32,055 nucleotides of DNA from Anaerolineales bacterium (GCA_030018695.1 JASEHI010000030.1:1-32055); one strand, 5' to 3'. Shown: positions 1 to 7,188, counted from the first letter of the stretch. Translations and numbers: made by a program. The notes: generated from the sequence alone by a model not told the origin.

Positions 1-60
1 ATTCCCTCGAGTTGAAAGCGAAGTGGTTTTTACTGCCATAACATCCTTCCTTCACAATCA

Positions 61-91
61 AACGTGCAAACGTGTAAACGTTCAAACGTTT
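61..91. repeat. Short period-8 CGTNNAAA tandem array
   Basis: Three consecutive 8-bp units of the form CGTGCAAA / CGTGTAAA / CGTTCAAA lie directly at the 3' end of the GyrI-like gene, whose stop codon falls inside the array. The same word family recurs at 7235-7290 and 25767-25798. Function unknown. Confidence 0.7.
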
Positions 92-729
92 TTCTCGATG
101 GGATGCCGCAGGATAGTCTTGAGTTTCTCCGGATCGGCGCGGCGCGGGTCGCCGAGATAGATTTCGTGGTGCTTGCCGCCTCGTTCAACAAGGTCGCGGC
201 AGCCGTTTTCGCGGGCAAAGGATTTCATGCGTTCAACCGTGGCAGGCTCGTCCGCGTACGGCCCGATGTGCATGACCTGCACGCACAGACCTTCCTCGAA
301 TGGCTCGAAGCGCATTTTCGTCAGCGCCGCGCTGTCGCCGCGCTTCCTGCGAACTTGTTCCCGGGCTTGCTCGAACATTTCGGGCGTGATGAAATTGGGT
401 TGCAGCATCATCAGCGTGTAGAGCCAGTTGTCTTTCACGTTGATATCGAACACGCCACCCTCGATCCACCACAGCCCCTCCAGCGCCATGACCGGATAAT
501 CAATCGGGTTTTCCTTGCGCTGTTTGGCGGTGAACTTGAGCGTGTAAGAAATCCCATAGAGCGCCGTCAGCGCCTCCTGGAAGGAGGCCGAAGTGGACGG
601 CCCCTGGCCTGGTTCGATCTGCCCGTCCAGCATGGCAAACTGAAAGCGGGGTACTTCGACGATCTCCACCTTTTTGGCCGAAGGTTGGTAGAGATATTTC
701 AGGTCTTTGTGCAGTTCGAGTTTGAGCAT
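82..729 (-). CDS. GyrI-like small-molecule-binding domain protein
   Basis: A 215-residue protein with the look of stand-alone GyrI-like (AraC effector-binding-like) proteins. The N-terminal part reads KKVEIVEVPRFQFAMLDGQ and the C-terminal half carries the VMHIGPYADEPATVERM and HEIYLGDPRRADPEKLKTI segments seen in that family. Members bind small hydrophobic or cationic ligands and some hydrolyse cyclopropanoid cyanides; no DNA-binding domain is present here. The start is set at the ATG ending at 729 because a perfect AGGAGG lies just upstream; a longer in-frame extension to 807 lacks one. It is separated from the upstream yjbQ gene by a strong hairpin, so it is probably transcribed separately. 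The specific ligand cannot be deduced. Confidence 0.85.
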   Translation of the reverse strand: MLKLELHKDLKYLYQPSAKKVEIVEVPRFQFAMLDGQIEPGQGPSTSASFQEALTALYGISYTLKFTAKQRKENPIDYPVMALEGLWWIEGGVFDINVKDNWLYTLMMLQPNFITPEMFEQAREQVRRKRGDSAALTKMRFEPFEEGLCVQVMHIGPYADEPATVERMKSFARENGCRDLVERGGKHHEIYLGDPRRADPEKLKTILRHPIEKNV

Positions 730-802
730 GGCGGCCTCCTGTAAATGTGAGCCTATTATACAGAAGAAAACGCCCAGCGGGTGGTTGGACCAGACATTAC
801 CA

Positions 803-830
803 ACCACTTATCACTGATCACTGATAACCT
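803..830. repeat. Period-7 ATCACTG tandem array
   Basis: Four consecutive 7-bp units (ACCACTT, ATCACTG twice, ATAACCT) between the GyrI-like gene and the yjbQ terminator. The same word occurs at 8729-8756 and, as its reverse complement, at 22705-22725. Confidence 0.6.
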
Positions 831-852
831 CTGAGTGGGTGGTTAGAATCAA

Positions 853-887
853 AAGACCCTAAAGGTCTCCGAGACCTTTAGGGTCTT
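853..887 (-). terminator. Strong hairpin terminator after yjbQ
   Basis: A perfect 17-bp inverted repeat (853-869 with 871-887) begins two bases past the yjbQ stop codon. In minus-strand orientation it is followed by TTTTGATTCT, which makes a plausible Rho-independent terminator. The stem is built on AGACC(C)TAAAGGTCT and is nearly a pure palindrome, so it could also act on the other strand. Confidence 0.75.
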
Positions 888-888
888 G

Positions 889-1308
889 CTATTCACCAAT
901 GATCTTGACCAGCACGCGCTTGCGGCGGCGGCCATCGAACTCGCCATAGAAGATCTGTTCCCATGTGCCAAAATCAAGTTCACCATTTGTCACAGCGACG
1001 ACTACCTCACGACCCATAATTTGGCGTTTGAGATGAGCGTCAGCATTATCTTCCCCCGTTTGGTTGTGCATATACTGATTTATTGGCTCGTGGGGAGCAA
1101 GTTCTTCCAGCCAGCGATCATAATCTTTGTGCAGACCTGATTCATCATCGTTGATGAAGACCGATGCGGTAATGTGCATGGCATTCACCAGGCAGAGTCC
1201 CTCGCGAATGCCGCTCGCGCGCAGGCACTCCTCGACCTGCGCTGTGATGTTGACAAACCCGCGCCTGGAAGGGATGTTGAACCAGAGTTCTTTGCGGTAA
1301 GATTTCAT
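889..1308 (-). CDS. yjbQ: YjbQ / UPF0047 family protein
   Basis: A 139-residue protein that matches the YjbQ (UPF0047) family over its full usual length. Visible family features are [15 protein letters not shown] near residues 43-57, the [35 protein letters not shown] block in the second half, and a final [11 protein letters not shown] strand. The family is a trimeric cytosolic barrel with a histidine-rich pocket; a weak thiamine-phosphate synthase activity has been reported for E. coli YjbQ, but the physiological role is uncertain. The ribosome-binding site TAGGAG overlaps the stop codon of the upstream MBL-fold gene, so the two are very likely co-transcribed and translationally coupled. A strong terminator follows directly. 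Confidence 0.92.
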   Translation of the reverse strand: MKSYRKELWFNIPSRRGFVNITAQVEECLRASGIREGLCLVNAMHITASVFINDDESGLHKDYDRWLEELAPHEPINQYMHNQTGEDNADAHLKRQIMGREVVVAVTNGELDFGTWEQIFYGEFDGRRRKRVLVKIIGE

Positions 1309-1317
1309 CTTGTTCTC

Positions 1318-2139
1318 CTATTCTCTATTCATTCCCAGGTAAGATAGCACCAAACAGCGCCTGGTGAAATGCCCAAGCGTGATCCATTCGATTTGCATCA
1401 CGCCGCCGCACAAGACGCGGGCGATGGCCTGGACACCCCACCCTTTGCGGTGCAGCTCCAGGACGCGCCCGCCCAGGTCTTCCAGATAATTGATTTTGGA
1501 GGCAAGCTCCTGCTGCGGGTTCTCACGCACTTGAGCCGCCCCCGGAAATAAGCGCGCTGCGGGCAAGCCGGCAATTCGTTTCAGTGAGGCAATGATCCCC
1601 CAGATATCGTAACCGGCGCGCAACGCACGCTCCTTGCCGCCGACGAACAAATCACCCGTAAACAGCCATCCCTGCTCAGGCTGGTAAAGGCAGATGTGAT
1701 CCGGGCTGTGACCGGGCGTGTAGATCACCCGAAAGCAATGATGTTCCGTTTCGATTATCTCGCCATCTGCAACCGGCTTGCCCTGGGAGGGTGTCGGCCA
1801 GCCCCAGAATATGCGCCGGTAGAGTTGTTGGGATTGTTTCCCGCGCGGATCAGCCAGGACAGGCAAAGCCAGCGGATGGGCGCATATCTCCAATCCGGGG
1901 CGTTGGGATTGCAGCTCGCCGTTGGCGCCGATGTGGTCCTCGTGGGTATGGGTGTTGACAATGCAGGTCAAAGGCTCGTTTGCCAGCGCGGCGAGCAGTT
2001 CAGGCGCGGCATGGGCGCAGCCGCTATCTATCAACATGCCATCCACCAGATAAAGGGTGGTCCAATAACGCCAATTGATCGGCAGCTTGCGTGCCAGGTC
2101 AAAACGGGTGACTTCGTCGAAGGTGTGTTTTTTTAGCAT
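1318..2139 (-). CDS. MBL-fold metallo-hydrolase
   Basis: A 273-residue metallo-beta-lactamase-fold protein. The HxHxDH zinc signature appears as THTHEDHIG near residues 77-85, followed by YTPGHSPDHICLY (third metal histidine) and TGDLFVGG (bridging aspartate). The C-terminal part, ending around IEWITLGHFTRRCLVLSYL, resembles the helical tail of hydrolases acting on thioesters or phosphodiesters; the substrate cannot be stated. The ATG ending at 2139 is chosen because AAGAAGGT lies upstream and the first strand (FDEVTRFDLAR) begins right after it; the open frame continues to 2256 but there runs into the pseudogene. The terminal His of the classic fifth motif appears to be replaced (FPGAA). It is followed 9 bp later by yjbQ. 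Confidence 0.85.
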   Translation of the reverse strand: MLKKHTFDEVTRFDLARKLPINWRYWTTLYLVDGMLIDSGCAHAAPELLAALANEPLTCIVNTHTHEDHIGANGELQSQRPGLEICAHPLALPVLADPRGKQSQQLYRRIFWGWPTPSQGKPVADGEIIETEHHCFRVIYTPGHSPDHICLYQPEQGWLFTGDLFVGGKERALRAGYDIWGIIASLKRIAGLPAARLFPGAAQVRENPQQELASKINYLEDLGGRVLELHRKGWGVQAIARVLCGGVMQIEWITLGHFTRRCLVLSYLGMNRE

Positions 2140-2156
2140 TTGCTGCGACCTTCTTA

Positions 2157-2827
2157 TTAGACTTTTACCTGATTGAAAATCCCGGCGTATTCGCCGCCCG
2201 CGCCGTTTTCTGCCAAGTCCCACCAGGCAGAAAGGACGGAGTGGGCCATCGCCCAAGCACGGATGCGCTGACGGTCGAAGTCGAGACGCTCAGCGAGGAT
2301 GGCGATCCGCCGCTCGCTGATGCGCACAGCATCCGCGCCTTTGAGTCTGTCCCATGGATTGATCAGCAACGGCCCCACTTCGTATTCGGGAGGGCCGATG
2401 ACACCCTTGGGGTCAATTGCCAGCCAGCCGCGCGCGGAGGAGAGAATGTTGAAGTAATGCAATGGGTCTCATCGTCGGCGTAATCGCAAAGCATCGTTCC
2501 GGGGAAGAGACGCTCGAAGAGAAGCATCCCGGCTTCCGGGTCCGATTCGTAGAGACGGCACGCGCCCTCGCCATCGTAAAGGCGCAGCGCGGCGGTTTCG
2601 CTGCTCAGTTCGCGGTTCGGGACGCCGAGTTTGAGCACGGCCGGGGTACCATCGGCGCGCGTTACCGCACAAACGTAGTTGTACGAAAGCAGGAAGGGTT
2701 CGCCGAGGGTCAGCTCCCAGCGGTGGGAGGCCTCGGCGAGGAGGTCTGGTAATTCAGCCAGCCAGCGTTTGCCATTCTCGCCAAAGGTATTGCGGATGGT
2801 GGTGGTGAAGGATGTTGGCAGGTTCAA
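2157..2827 (-). pseudogene. Streptomycin 6-kinase-like (APH(6)/hydroxyurea kinase family), internally deleted
   Basis: Two frames together match one APH_6_hur-family phosphotransferase. The first (2827 to about 2465, TTG start) carries the N-lobe: LLSYNYVCAVTRADGTPAVLKLG, RELSSETAALRLYDGEGACRL and LLFERLFPG. The second (about 2462 to 2157) carries the C-terminal part: LHYFNILSSARGWLAIDPKG, IGPPEYEVGPLLINPW and a C-terminal helix. In intact members roughly 85-100 residues lie between these blocks, including the catalytic HGDLH aspartate. Here they are missing and the frame changes at about 2463. The gene is therefore broken by an internal deletion and should be inactive. A collapsed assembly is the main alternative. 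It lies upstream of the MBL-fold gene and downstream of mazF, all on the minus strand. Confidence 0.85.
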
Positions 2828-2883
2828 GGCTTGGTAAGTAACGGGAATGCAAGTTGCGAGGTGTAAGGTAAAGGTAAAAAAAG

Positions 2884-3204
2884 TTAAAGCCCGAGCTGGA
2901 TACGGATGGCTTTTTCGATTTCCTGAATTTCCGCCTCGCTGACCCGCCCGATTGTTTTGAACAGCCTTTGCTTGCTGACGGTCGCCAATTGGTCAGCCAT
3001 GGCTTTCCCTTGTTTGCCCGCAATCGTTATATAGGCCTCGCTGGGATAGAGTTTGTCCACTTTGCTGGTGACCGGGACAACCTGCACACGATTGAGATAT
3101 TTATTGGAAACATCGTTGCTGACAATGACAGCCGGGATTTGTTTTTGAATTTTGCCCCCGATGGATGGGGCAAAATTGACCCACCAGATCTCACCGCGTC
3201 TCAT
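2884..3204 (-). CDS. mazF: MazF/PemK-type endoribonuclease toxin
   Basis: A 106-residue PemK/MazF-family protein starting MRRGEIWWVNFAPSIGGK and continuing with the hallmark PAVIVSNDVSNKYLNRVQVVPVTSKV block. Family members cut single-stranded RNA, usually at short specific sequences, and are neutralised by a cognate antitoxin encoded just upstream. The start at 3204 puts the conserved beta-strand RGEIW at the N-terminus; the frame extends upstream but that part is antitoxin sequence read out of frame. The gene overlaps the antitoxin by 14 bases (3191-3204), the usual coupling for type II modules. All expected family blocks are present, so I take it to be intact. Confidence 0.92.
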   Translation of the reverse strand: MRRGEIWWVNFAPSIGGKIQKQIPAVIVSNDVSNKYLNRVQVVPVTSKVDKLYPSEAYITIAGKQGKAMADQLATVSKQRLFKTIGRVSEAEIQEIEKAIRIQLGL

Positions 3205-3421
3205 TGGCACCTTCTCCAAGCGTATTTTCCGCCCATTCGAGGGCCTCGGCTTCGCGGCTCTCATCTTGAGACATGGCGTGGTAGGCGGCATCCAAACTCT
3301 CACCGATTACATGAGGGCGGACAAGGTTTTCGATGAACTGGCCGATGTGTCCCCGCCCGATAACCTTTTGCAAGCCGTCGTAAACTTGAGCATCCAGCGT
3401 GATAGTGAGTTTCTTTTGCAT
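3191..3421 (-). CDS. mazE: MazE-like ribbon-helix-helix antitoxin
   Basis: A 76-residue protein beginning MQKKLTITLDAQVYDGLQKV, a ribbon-helix-helix strand plus first helix, followed by HIGQFIENLVRPHV for the second helix. The C-terminal half is acidic (SQDESREAEALEWAENTLGEG) and is the likely toxin-wrapping tail. Such antitoxins dimerise, bind an operator upstream of their own operon and block the partner MazF. GAGG precedes the ATG at a good distance. Two small hairpins (3436-3451 and 3461-3482) lie in the leader, and a 10-bp palindromic arm pair at 3551-3575 is the best operator candidate. Confidence 0.88.
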   Translation of the reverse strand: MQKKLTITLDAQVYDGLQKVIGRGHIGQFIENLVRPHVIGESLDAAYHAMSQDESREAEALEWAENTLGEGANETR

Positions 3422-3501
3422 AGCTGCCTCGTAACGCGGAATTCATTCCGCAACCAAAGGGCGATATCGCGAAGCATATCGCGCTACTAAATCTTCGTGG
3501 T

Positions 3502-3520
3502 CACTGAGCCTGCCGAAGTG
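3502..3520. repeat. Mini-palindrome of the CTGAGCC..CGAAG type
   Basis: CACTGAGCCTGCCGAAGTG is a 19-bp imperfect palindrome in the leader region of mazEF. A related copy sits inside cysS (7731-7752) and a degenerate one at 14834-14853. From memory, similar short palindromes are scattered through many bacterial genomes; this was not checked. Confidence 0.55.
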
Positions 3521-3550
3521 CGATTGTGATCGTTTTTCAAGAGTAATACT

Positions 3551-3575
3551 ACAATACGTATTCCATACGTATTGT
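3551..3575. promoter_or_regulatory. Candidate operator of the mazEF module
   Basis: A perfect 10-bp inverted repeat, ACAATACGTA and TACGTATTGT, is separated by TTCCA and sits about 130 bp upstream of the mazE start, in an AT-rich stretch that probably holds the promoter. Ribbon-helix-helix antitoxins bind such paired sites. The exact -10/-35 boxes could not be fixed. Confidence 0.5.
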
Positions 3576-3602
3576 ATCATACGGCAGGTTTATTTCATCA
3601 GA

Positions 3603-4118
3603 TCAATACACTTGCCAATGGACGCGTTTCCCGTCATACTGCGTGCGCGGCGGTTTCTCCTCCGCCGGGTAGCCGACGTAAATGAGGCACAGTGGGGTCA
3701 CGCTTTTCGGGATGGACAGAACTTCGCGCACGACGGCAACGAAAGCGGGGACAGGATAAACGCCGACCCAGACCGCTCCCAATCCGAGACTGGTGGCGGC
3801 AATGAGGATGTTCTGCGCCGCGGCGCTGCAATCCTGCACCCAGAACAAGCGCCAAGTGGGATTTTTGGCCGCCTTCGGGTTCCCGCAAACGACGATGGCT
3901 GCCGGAGCGTTGCGATTTCCAAAAATCAGCCTTTTCCGGAATTGTCCCAGTTTCTCCTTGTCGGTGACGAGGATAAATTCCCACGGCCGGCTGTTCATCG
4001 CCGAGGGCGCAGCCATGCCGGCCTGCAGGAGCAGGTCCAGTTTTTCCGGCTCGACTGGCTGCTGGGTGTATTTGCGGATGCTGCGGCGGCGGAAGATGAA
4101 ATCCAGAGTCGAATTCAT
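3603..4118 (-). CDS. Nitroreductase family protein
   Basis: A 171-residue nitroreductase-fold flavoprotein. FRRRSIRKYTQQPVEPEKLDLLLQAGMAAPSAMNSRPWEFI is the classic FMN-binding N-terminus, followed by the WVQDCSAAAQNILIAATSLGLGAVWVG helix-strand block and the C-terminal CLIYVGYPAEEKPPR segment. Members are FMN-dependent NAD(P)H oxidoreductases, usually dimeric and cytosolic, acting on nitroaromatics, quinones or enones; the natural substrate is not predictable. The length fits the short-type nitroreductases. No strong Shine-Dalgarno is visible before the ATG. A long hairpin (4130-4177) separates it from the upstream glucosidase gene. Confidence 0.9.
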   Translation of the reverse strand: MNSTLDFIFRRRSIRKYTQQPVEPEKLDLLLQAGMAAPSAMNSRPWEFILVTDKEKLGQFRKRLIFGNRNAPAAIVVCGNPKAAKNPTWRLFWVQDCSAAAQNILIAATSLGLGAVWVGVYPVPAFVAVVREVLSIPKSVTPLCLIYVGYPAEEKPPRTQYDGKRVHWQVY

Positions 4119-4129
4119 AATCGGGCTCG

Positions 4130-4177
4130 TTACGTTTTACTCATTACGTTTTTCGGCACGTAATACGTAAAACGTAA
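4130..4177. repeat. Long ACGTAA-type hairpin
   Basis: Positions 4130-4149 and 4158-4177 form a 20-base stem with two mismatches around the loop TTTTCGGC. The arms are built from repeats of the words TTACGTT / ACGTAAA, related to the period-7 array at 31076-31124. It lies between the GH1 and nitroreductase genes and could terminate or stabilise mRNA. Confidence 0.7.
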
Positions 4178-4182
4178 AAGGA

Positions 4183-5511
4183 CTACCCCGGAAACAGCTT
4201 GTCGTACACTTCCGGGCAATAATTCGTCACCATCTCGCTGGTCAGGCCGTTTTCCTTGCAAATTTCAGCATAGAGATTGGCCGACGGGCGCTTGCGGCGC
4301 GCCTGCGTGTCGAGGTCGAGTTCCCACAGGCCGAAGCGCTGCGTCCAGCCGCGCTCCCATTCGAAGTTGTCCACCAGCGACCAGTGGAAGTAGCTCTTGA
4401 CCGGCCAGTTGAAGTTGACCGCCCGCCACATCTGGTGAATGTGCTGTGCGATGTAGCGCGGGCGCATTTTATCCTCAGCGTCCTCCACGCCGTTCTCGGT
4501 GACGAGGATGGGAACGTTGAACTGCAAAGCCCACTTCAGACCGCTGAACATGCCATCCGGCTCGTTGGCGAGAAAGCCGGTGCCGCTCAGGTCGGCTTCC
4601 GGCGGGAAGAATTGCCGCGCGAACATTTCCCCCGCTTTGCGCAGGTCAAAGGCGACCTGGTAGCGGGAATAGTAATTGAAGCCAAAGTAATCCTGGGTTT
4701 GGGCTGCTTCAGGGACGCGAACCCGTTTCAGGGGAAATTCCAGCACGCCGTACTTCAGGGCGCGCGGCCAGATCGCGTTGAGCGTGTGATGCAGGTTGCG
4801 CGTTGCCCAGCGGTCGAGGGGAGAAGTGGGATGTGCGCAAGCCAGTTCGCGGTAGTATAGGGCGATTCCCACCCGCGCTTCGAGCTGGATGGTGTGGATG
4901 GCGCGGTAGGCAGCGGCGTGAGCGCGCACCATGTTGGTCGTCACGTGGAAACTGGCATTGAAATCCTTTTTCCCAGGCGGCCATACCCCCACTGCATAGG
5001 ACAGACCGGCATAACCATTCGGCTCGTTGAACGTCACCCACAGCGTACAATATTCTTTCAGCGCCTCCACCGTCTTGCGCACGAACTTTTCGAAGAAGAC
5101 CGGCGACTCGTCATTCTCCCACCCGCCCATCTCTTCAAACCATAATGGATTGGTGAAATGGTGCAGCGTGACCATCGCCGTCAGGCCGCGCTCGCGCAAG
5201 CCGCGCAGCATGAGGCGGTAACGCTCCAGCGCGTCCTCATCCCAGCGGTCGGGCGCGGGCTGGATGCGGCTCCACTCGACCGAGAGACGGTGGGCGTTCT
5301 GCCCGCTCTCGGCGGCGCGGTCTAAATCTTCCTTCCAACGCCCGCCCCACCAATCGCAGGCCAGCCCCGATTTGTGCCCTTGAAGGATGCGTCCCTCCTG
5401 CTGTTCCCAGTCCCACCACTGGTTGTTGCTGTTGTTGCCTTCGACTTGATGCGCCGCGGTGGCCGTCCCCCACAAAAAGCCTTTCGGGAAATGGAATGAT
5501 GCAGATGGCAT
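4183..5511 (-). CDS. GH1 family beta-glucosidase / beta-glycosidase
   Basis: A 442-residue glycoside hydrolase family 1 protein, full length for the family. FPKGFLWGTATAAHQVEG is the N-terminal signature. The catalytic acid/base is Glu163 in TFNEPNG and the nucleophile is Glu339 in ILVTENGVED. Other landmarks are RLSVEWSRIQP, LHHFTNPLWF and SYFHWSLVDNFEWERGWTQRFGL near the C-terminus. It hydrolyses beta-linked glycosides with retention, most likely beta-glucosides or galactosides from plant-derived oligosaccharides. There is no signal peptide, so it is cytoplasmic. The ATG at 5511 is preceded by GGAG. No transporter or regulator gene accompanies it, and the 8-bp tandem array upstream separates it from the rRNA methyltransferase gene. 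Confidence 0.95.
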   Translation of the reverse strand: MPSASFHFPKGFLWGTATAAHQVEGNNSNNQWWDWEQQEGRILQGHKSGLACDWWGGRWKEDLDRAAESGQNAHRLSVEWSRIQPAPDRWDEDALERYRLMLRGLRERGLTAMVTLHHFTNPLWFEEMGGWENDESPVFFEKFVRKTVEALKEYCTLWVTFNEPNGYAGLSYAVGVWPPGKKDFNASFHVTTNMVRAHAAAYRAIHTIQLEARVGIALYYRELACAHPTSPLDRWATRNLHHTLNAIWPRALKYGVLEFPLKRVRVPEAAQTQDYFGFNYYSRYQVAFDLRKAGEMFARQFFPPEADLSGTGFLANEPDGMFSGLKWALQFNVPILVTENGVEDAEDKMRPRYIAQHIHQMWRAVNFNWPVKSYFHWSLVDNFEWERGWTQRFGLWELDLDTQARRKRPSANLYAEICKENGLTSEMVTNYCPEVYDKLFPG

Positions 5512-5530
5512 GGAGTCTCCAGTTGGGTAG

Positions 5531-5626
5531 TCGAATAGTCGGATAGTCGGATGGTCGGGTAGTCTGATAGTCTGATGGTCTGATTGTCGGATAGTTTGGT
5601 AGTCGGATGGTCGGATGTCGGGATGG
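5531..5626. repeat. Period-8 TCGGATAG tandem array (about 12 units)
   Basis: Ten consecutive 8-bp units follow the consensus TCGGATAG without a phase slip from 5531 to 5610, then one 7-bp and one 9-bp unit to 5626. Units differ by one or two substitutions, mainly at positions 2-3 and 7. The array fills almost the whole gap between the methyltransferase stop and the GH1 ribosome-binding site. The period is not a multiple of three and the array is non-coding. Confidence 0.9.
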
Positions 5627-5628
5627 TT

Positions 5629-6363
5629 TTATTTCGAGCGGGAAAGGTAAGCCAGGTATAGGGCGACTGAACCGGCGACGGCGGCGTTGAGCGACTCGAT
5701 CTGGCCGCGCATCGGCAGGCGTAGAAGGAAATCGCAGTTGGATTTGACCAGCGGACGGATGCCCTCGCCCTCGCTGCCCACCACCACCGCCAAAGCGCCG
5801 TCTAGCCGGACCTCGGACGGGCCGCTCGAATCCGGGCCTTCGTCCAGGCCGACGACCCACGCCCCAGCATCTTTCAGCGCCTGGATGGCCTGATGCAGGT
5901 TGGCTTGGGCGATGAGCAGGTGTTCGCTCGCCCCTGACGAGACATTGACGGCCGCCGGCGTGACTGTCACCGTCTGCCGCAGCGGGATGACCACGCCATG
6001 CACGCCGACGGCTTCTGCCGTGCGCAGCAGCGAACCGAAGTTCTGCGGGTCGTTGAGCGTATCCAGAAGCAGCATAAACAGCGCTTCGCCGCGCCGCTCG
6101 GCCAGTTCAAAAATATCGGTCAATTCGGCGTAAGGATAGCCGGAGGTTTCCAGCACGACGCCCTGATGGTTGAGATGGATTTTATCCAGCCCGGCGCGCG
6201 GCACGCGTGCAACGGTGATTTTTCGCTGAATCGCTGATTCGATGATCTCTTTTAGTTTCCCCTTTTCCTGGGCGCCCTCGGCAACTTGCAAGCGAAAAAC
6301 ATCCCGCCGTTTGGCGCGCAGGGTTTCGTAGACGGCGTTGCGGCCGTAGATGAATTCTTTCAT
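5629..6363 (-). CDS. rlmB: 23S rRNA (guanosine-2'-O-)-methyltransferase, TrmH family (RlmB-type)
   Basis: A 244-residue SPOUT-class methyltransferase of TrmH family group 3. The N-terminal substrate-binding domain begins MKEFIYGRNAVYETLRAKR. The three SPOUT motifs are clear: motif 1 LLLDTLNDPQNFGSLLRTAEAVG, motif 2 VVVGSEGEGI and motif 3 LPMRGQIESLNAAVAGSVALYL, which form the knotted SAM pocket. RlmB methylates the ribose of G2251 in 23S rRNA (E. coli numbering); the exact target here is inferred from the family. The length is normal. It sits downstream of an NTase gene on the same strand with an 18-bp gap. Confidence 0.92.
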   Translation of the reverse strand: MKEFIYGRNAVYETLRAKRRDVFRLQVAEGAQEKGKLKEIIESAIQRKITVARVPRAGLDKIHLNHQGVVLETSGYPYAELTDIFELAERRGEALFMLLLDTLNDPQNFGSLLRTAEAVGVHGVVIPLRQTVTVTPAAVNVSSGASEHLLIAQANLHQAIQALKDAGAWVVGLDEGPDSSGPSEVRLDGALAVVVGSEGEGIRPLVKSNCDFLLRLPMRGQIESLNAAVAGSVALYLAYLSRSK

Positions 6364-6382
6364 GGGGAAAACGCATCCCTGT

Positions 6383-6964
6383 TTATTCCTGCCGTTCCAG
6401 GATTCTTTCGATCTTTCCCCAAAGTTCGGGGGTTTCTAATACTTCAGCAAAGGATTTGACCCAGTATTCGATTCGTTTTATATCGAGGCTGACATGTTTA
6501 TCAACGATCGTTCGAATATCTTCCAGATCCTTTGGCCGGTGCGCAATCGCCTTCATGATGATCAGATCTTCTGGGGTTGGCAAGCGGATGGCTAAGGCGG
6601 CTGCAGATTTTATCGTTCCCCTCTCGATCATTTCCTCTTCGAATGGCAGGATGCCGAGTGAGATGTCAATGCCCGTTTCGGTGGGAGAATGTTGCAAAAG
6701 GAGGACACGATTTTTTCGCCCAAAGGCTTCCACATTTTCAATACGGGGGACGATTTTCTCAGCGCTGGCGGCTTCGAGCAAGCGAGAAATATCTTGTACG
6801 GAAAGCATGATAAGTGCATCCACATCTTCCGTCAAACGCGGCCTCCCCAAGAAGCCAACGGCAATTCCCCCGATAACGACGCCGCGGTTCTCGAATCTCG
6901 CAAATAGGCGTTGTACGGCTTCTATCGCTTCACGAAAAGGCTCGATACTCTCGTGCAACTTCAT
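6383..6964 (-). CDS. Nucleotidyltransferase (AbiEii/DUF-type), antitoxin- or toxin-like
   Basis: A 193-residue protein with a polymerase-beta-type nucleotidyltransferase signature: GGIAVGFLGRPRLTEDVDAL at residues 31-51 (GG...DxD), then a central EAFGRKNRVLLLQHSPTETGIDISLGILPFEEE with the third acidic residue, and LPTPEDLIIMKAIAHRPKDLEDI as found in AbiEii-like proteins. Such enzymes transfer nucleotides to proteins or tRNA; many are halves of toxin-antitoxin or phage-defence pairs. The start ATG overlaps the stop of a 70-residue upstream gene in an ATGA junction, so the two form a coupled pair. It is shorter than classical AbiEii (about 300 residues). Whether it is toxic cannot be read from the sequence. 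Confidence 0.8.
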   Translation of the reverse strand: MKLHESIEPFREAIEAVQRLFARFENRGVVIGGIAVGFLGRPRLTEDVDALIMLSVQDISRLLEAASAEKIVPRIENVEAFGRKNRVLLLQHSPTETGIDISLGILPFEEEMIERGTIKSAAALAIRLPTPEDLIIMKAIAHRPKDLEDIRTIVDKHVSLDIKRIEYWVKSFAEVLETPELWGKIERILERQE

Positions 6965-7173
6965 GCCGACCTCTTTAATTTTGCCCAGCGAAGAAAAACT
7001 TCCATCTCCCCCTCATCATCATTGCGCGCCCAGCCTTGCTCGATTGCAAACCGGGCAAGCGCATTAATCTGTTTCCAGTGCTTTTCGGGCGACATGGCGC
7101 GCAGTTCCTGCCGTTCGATTTCTTCGACAGCCTTCCAGCGTTCACAATAGAAGCGGATATCGCCAACGTCCAT
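6961..7173 (-). CDS. Small conserved partner of the nucleotidyltransferase
   Basis: A 70-residue, charged, probably all-helical protein (MDVGDIRFYCERWKAVEEIE...). I recognise no named domain; the pattern CERW...ERQELR...WKQINAL...RWAKL resembles small proteins found directly upstream of similar nucleotidyltransferases, from memory. The start at 7173 is chosen because an extended -10 box, TGCTATAAT, ends 6 bases before it, suggesting a leaderless message; the frame continues to 7221 but through the promoter. It ends in a 4-base overlap with the NTase start, which implies coupled translation and a fixed protein ratio, as is usual for two-component modules. Confidence 0.7.
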   Translation of the reverse strand: MDVGDIRFYCERWKAVEEIERQELRAMSPEKHWKQINALARFAIEQGWARNDDEGEMEVFLRWAKLKRSA

Positions 7174-7179
7174 AAGGTC

Positions 7180-7188
7180 ATTATAGCA
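7180..7188 (-). promoter_or_regulatory. Extended -10 promoter, leaderless
   Basis: TGCTATAAT on the minus strand ends 6 bases upstream of the ATG at 7173. Transcription would begin at or next to the start codon. No convincing -35 box is seen, as is usual for extended -10 promoters. Confidence 0.65.

Noticed and set aside
64-744. 226-codon plus-strand open frame across the GyrI-like gene
   Set aside because: It is an antisense shadow of the minus-strand gene, without family features or a ribosome-binding site; the minus frame has clear domain matches and AGGAGG.
5531-5626. Possible CRISPR array
   Set aside because: The units are 8 bp and contiguous, with no unique spacers, no 25-40-bp repeats and no cas genes nearby.
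5237-5860. Frame reading a TIRPSDYPTIRL-like repeated protein
   Set aside because: It is the translation of the 8-bp DNA array joined to shadow frames of two genes; period 8 shifts the frame at each unit, so no real repeat protein is encoded.
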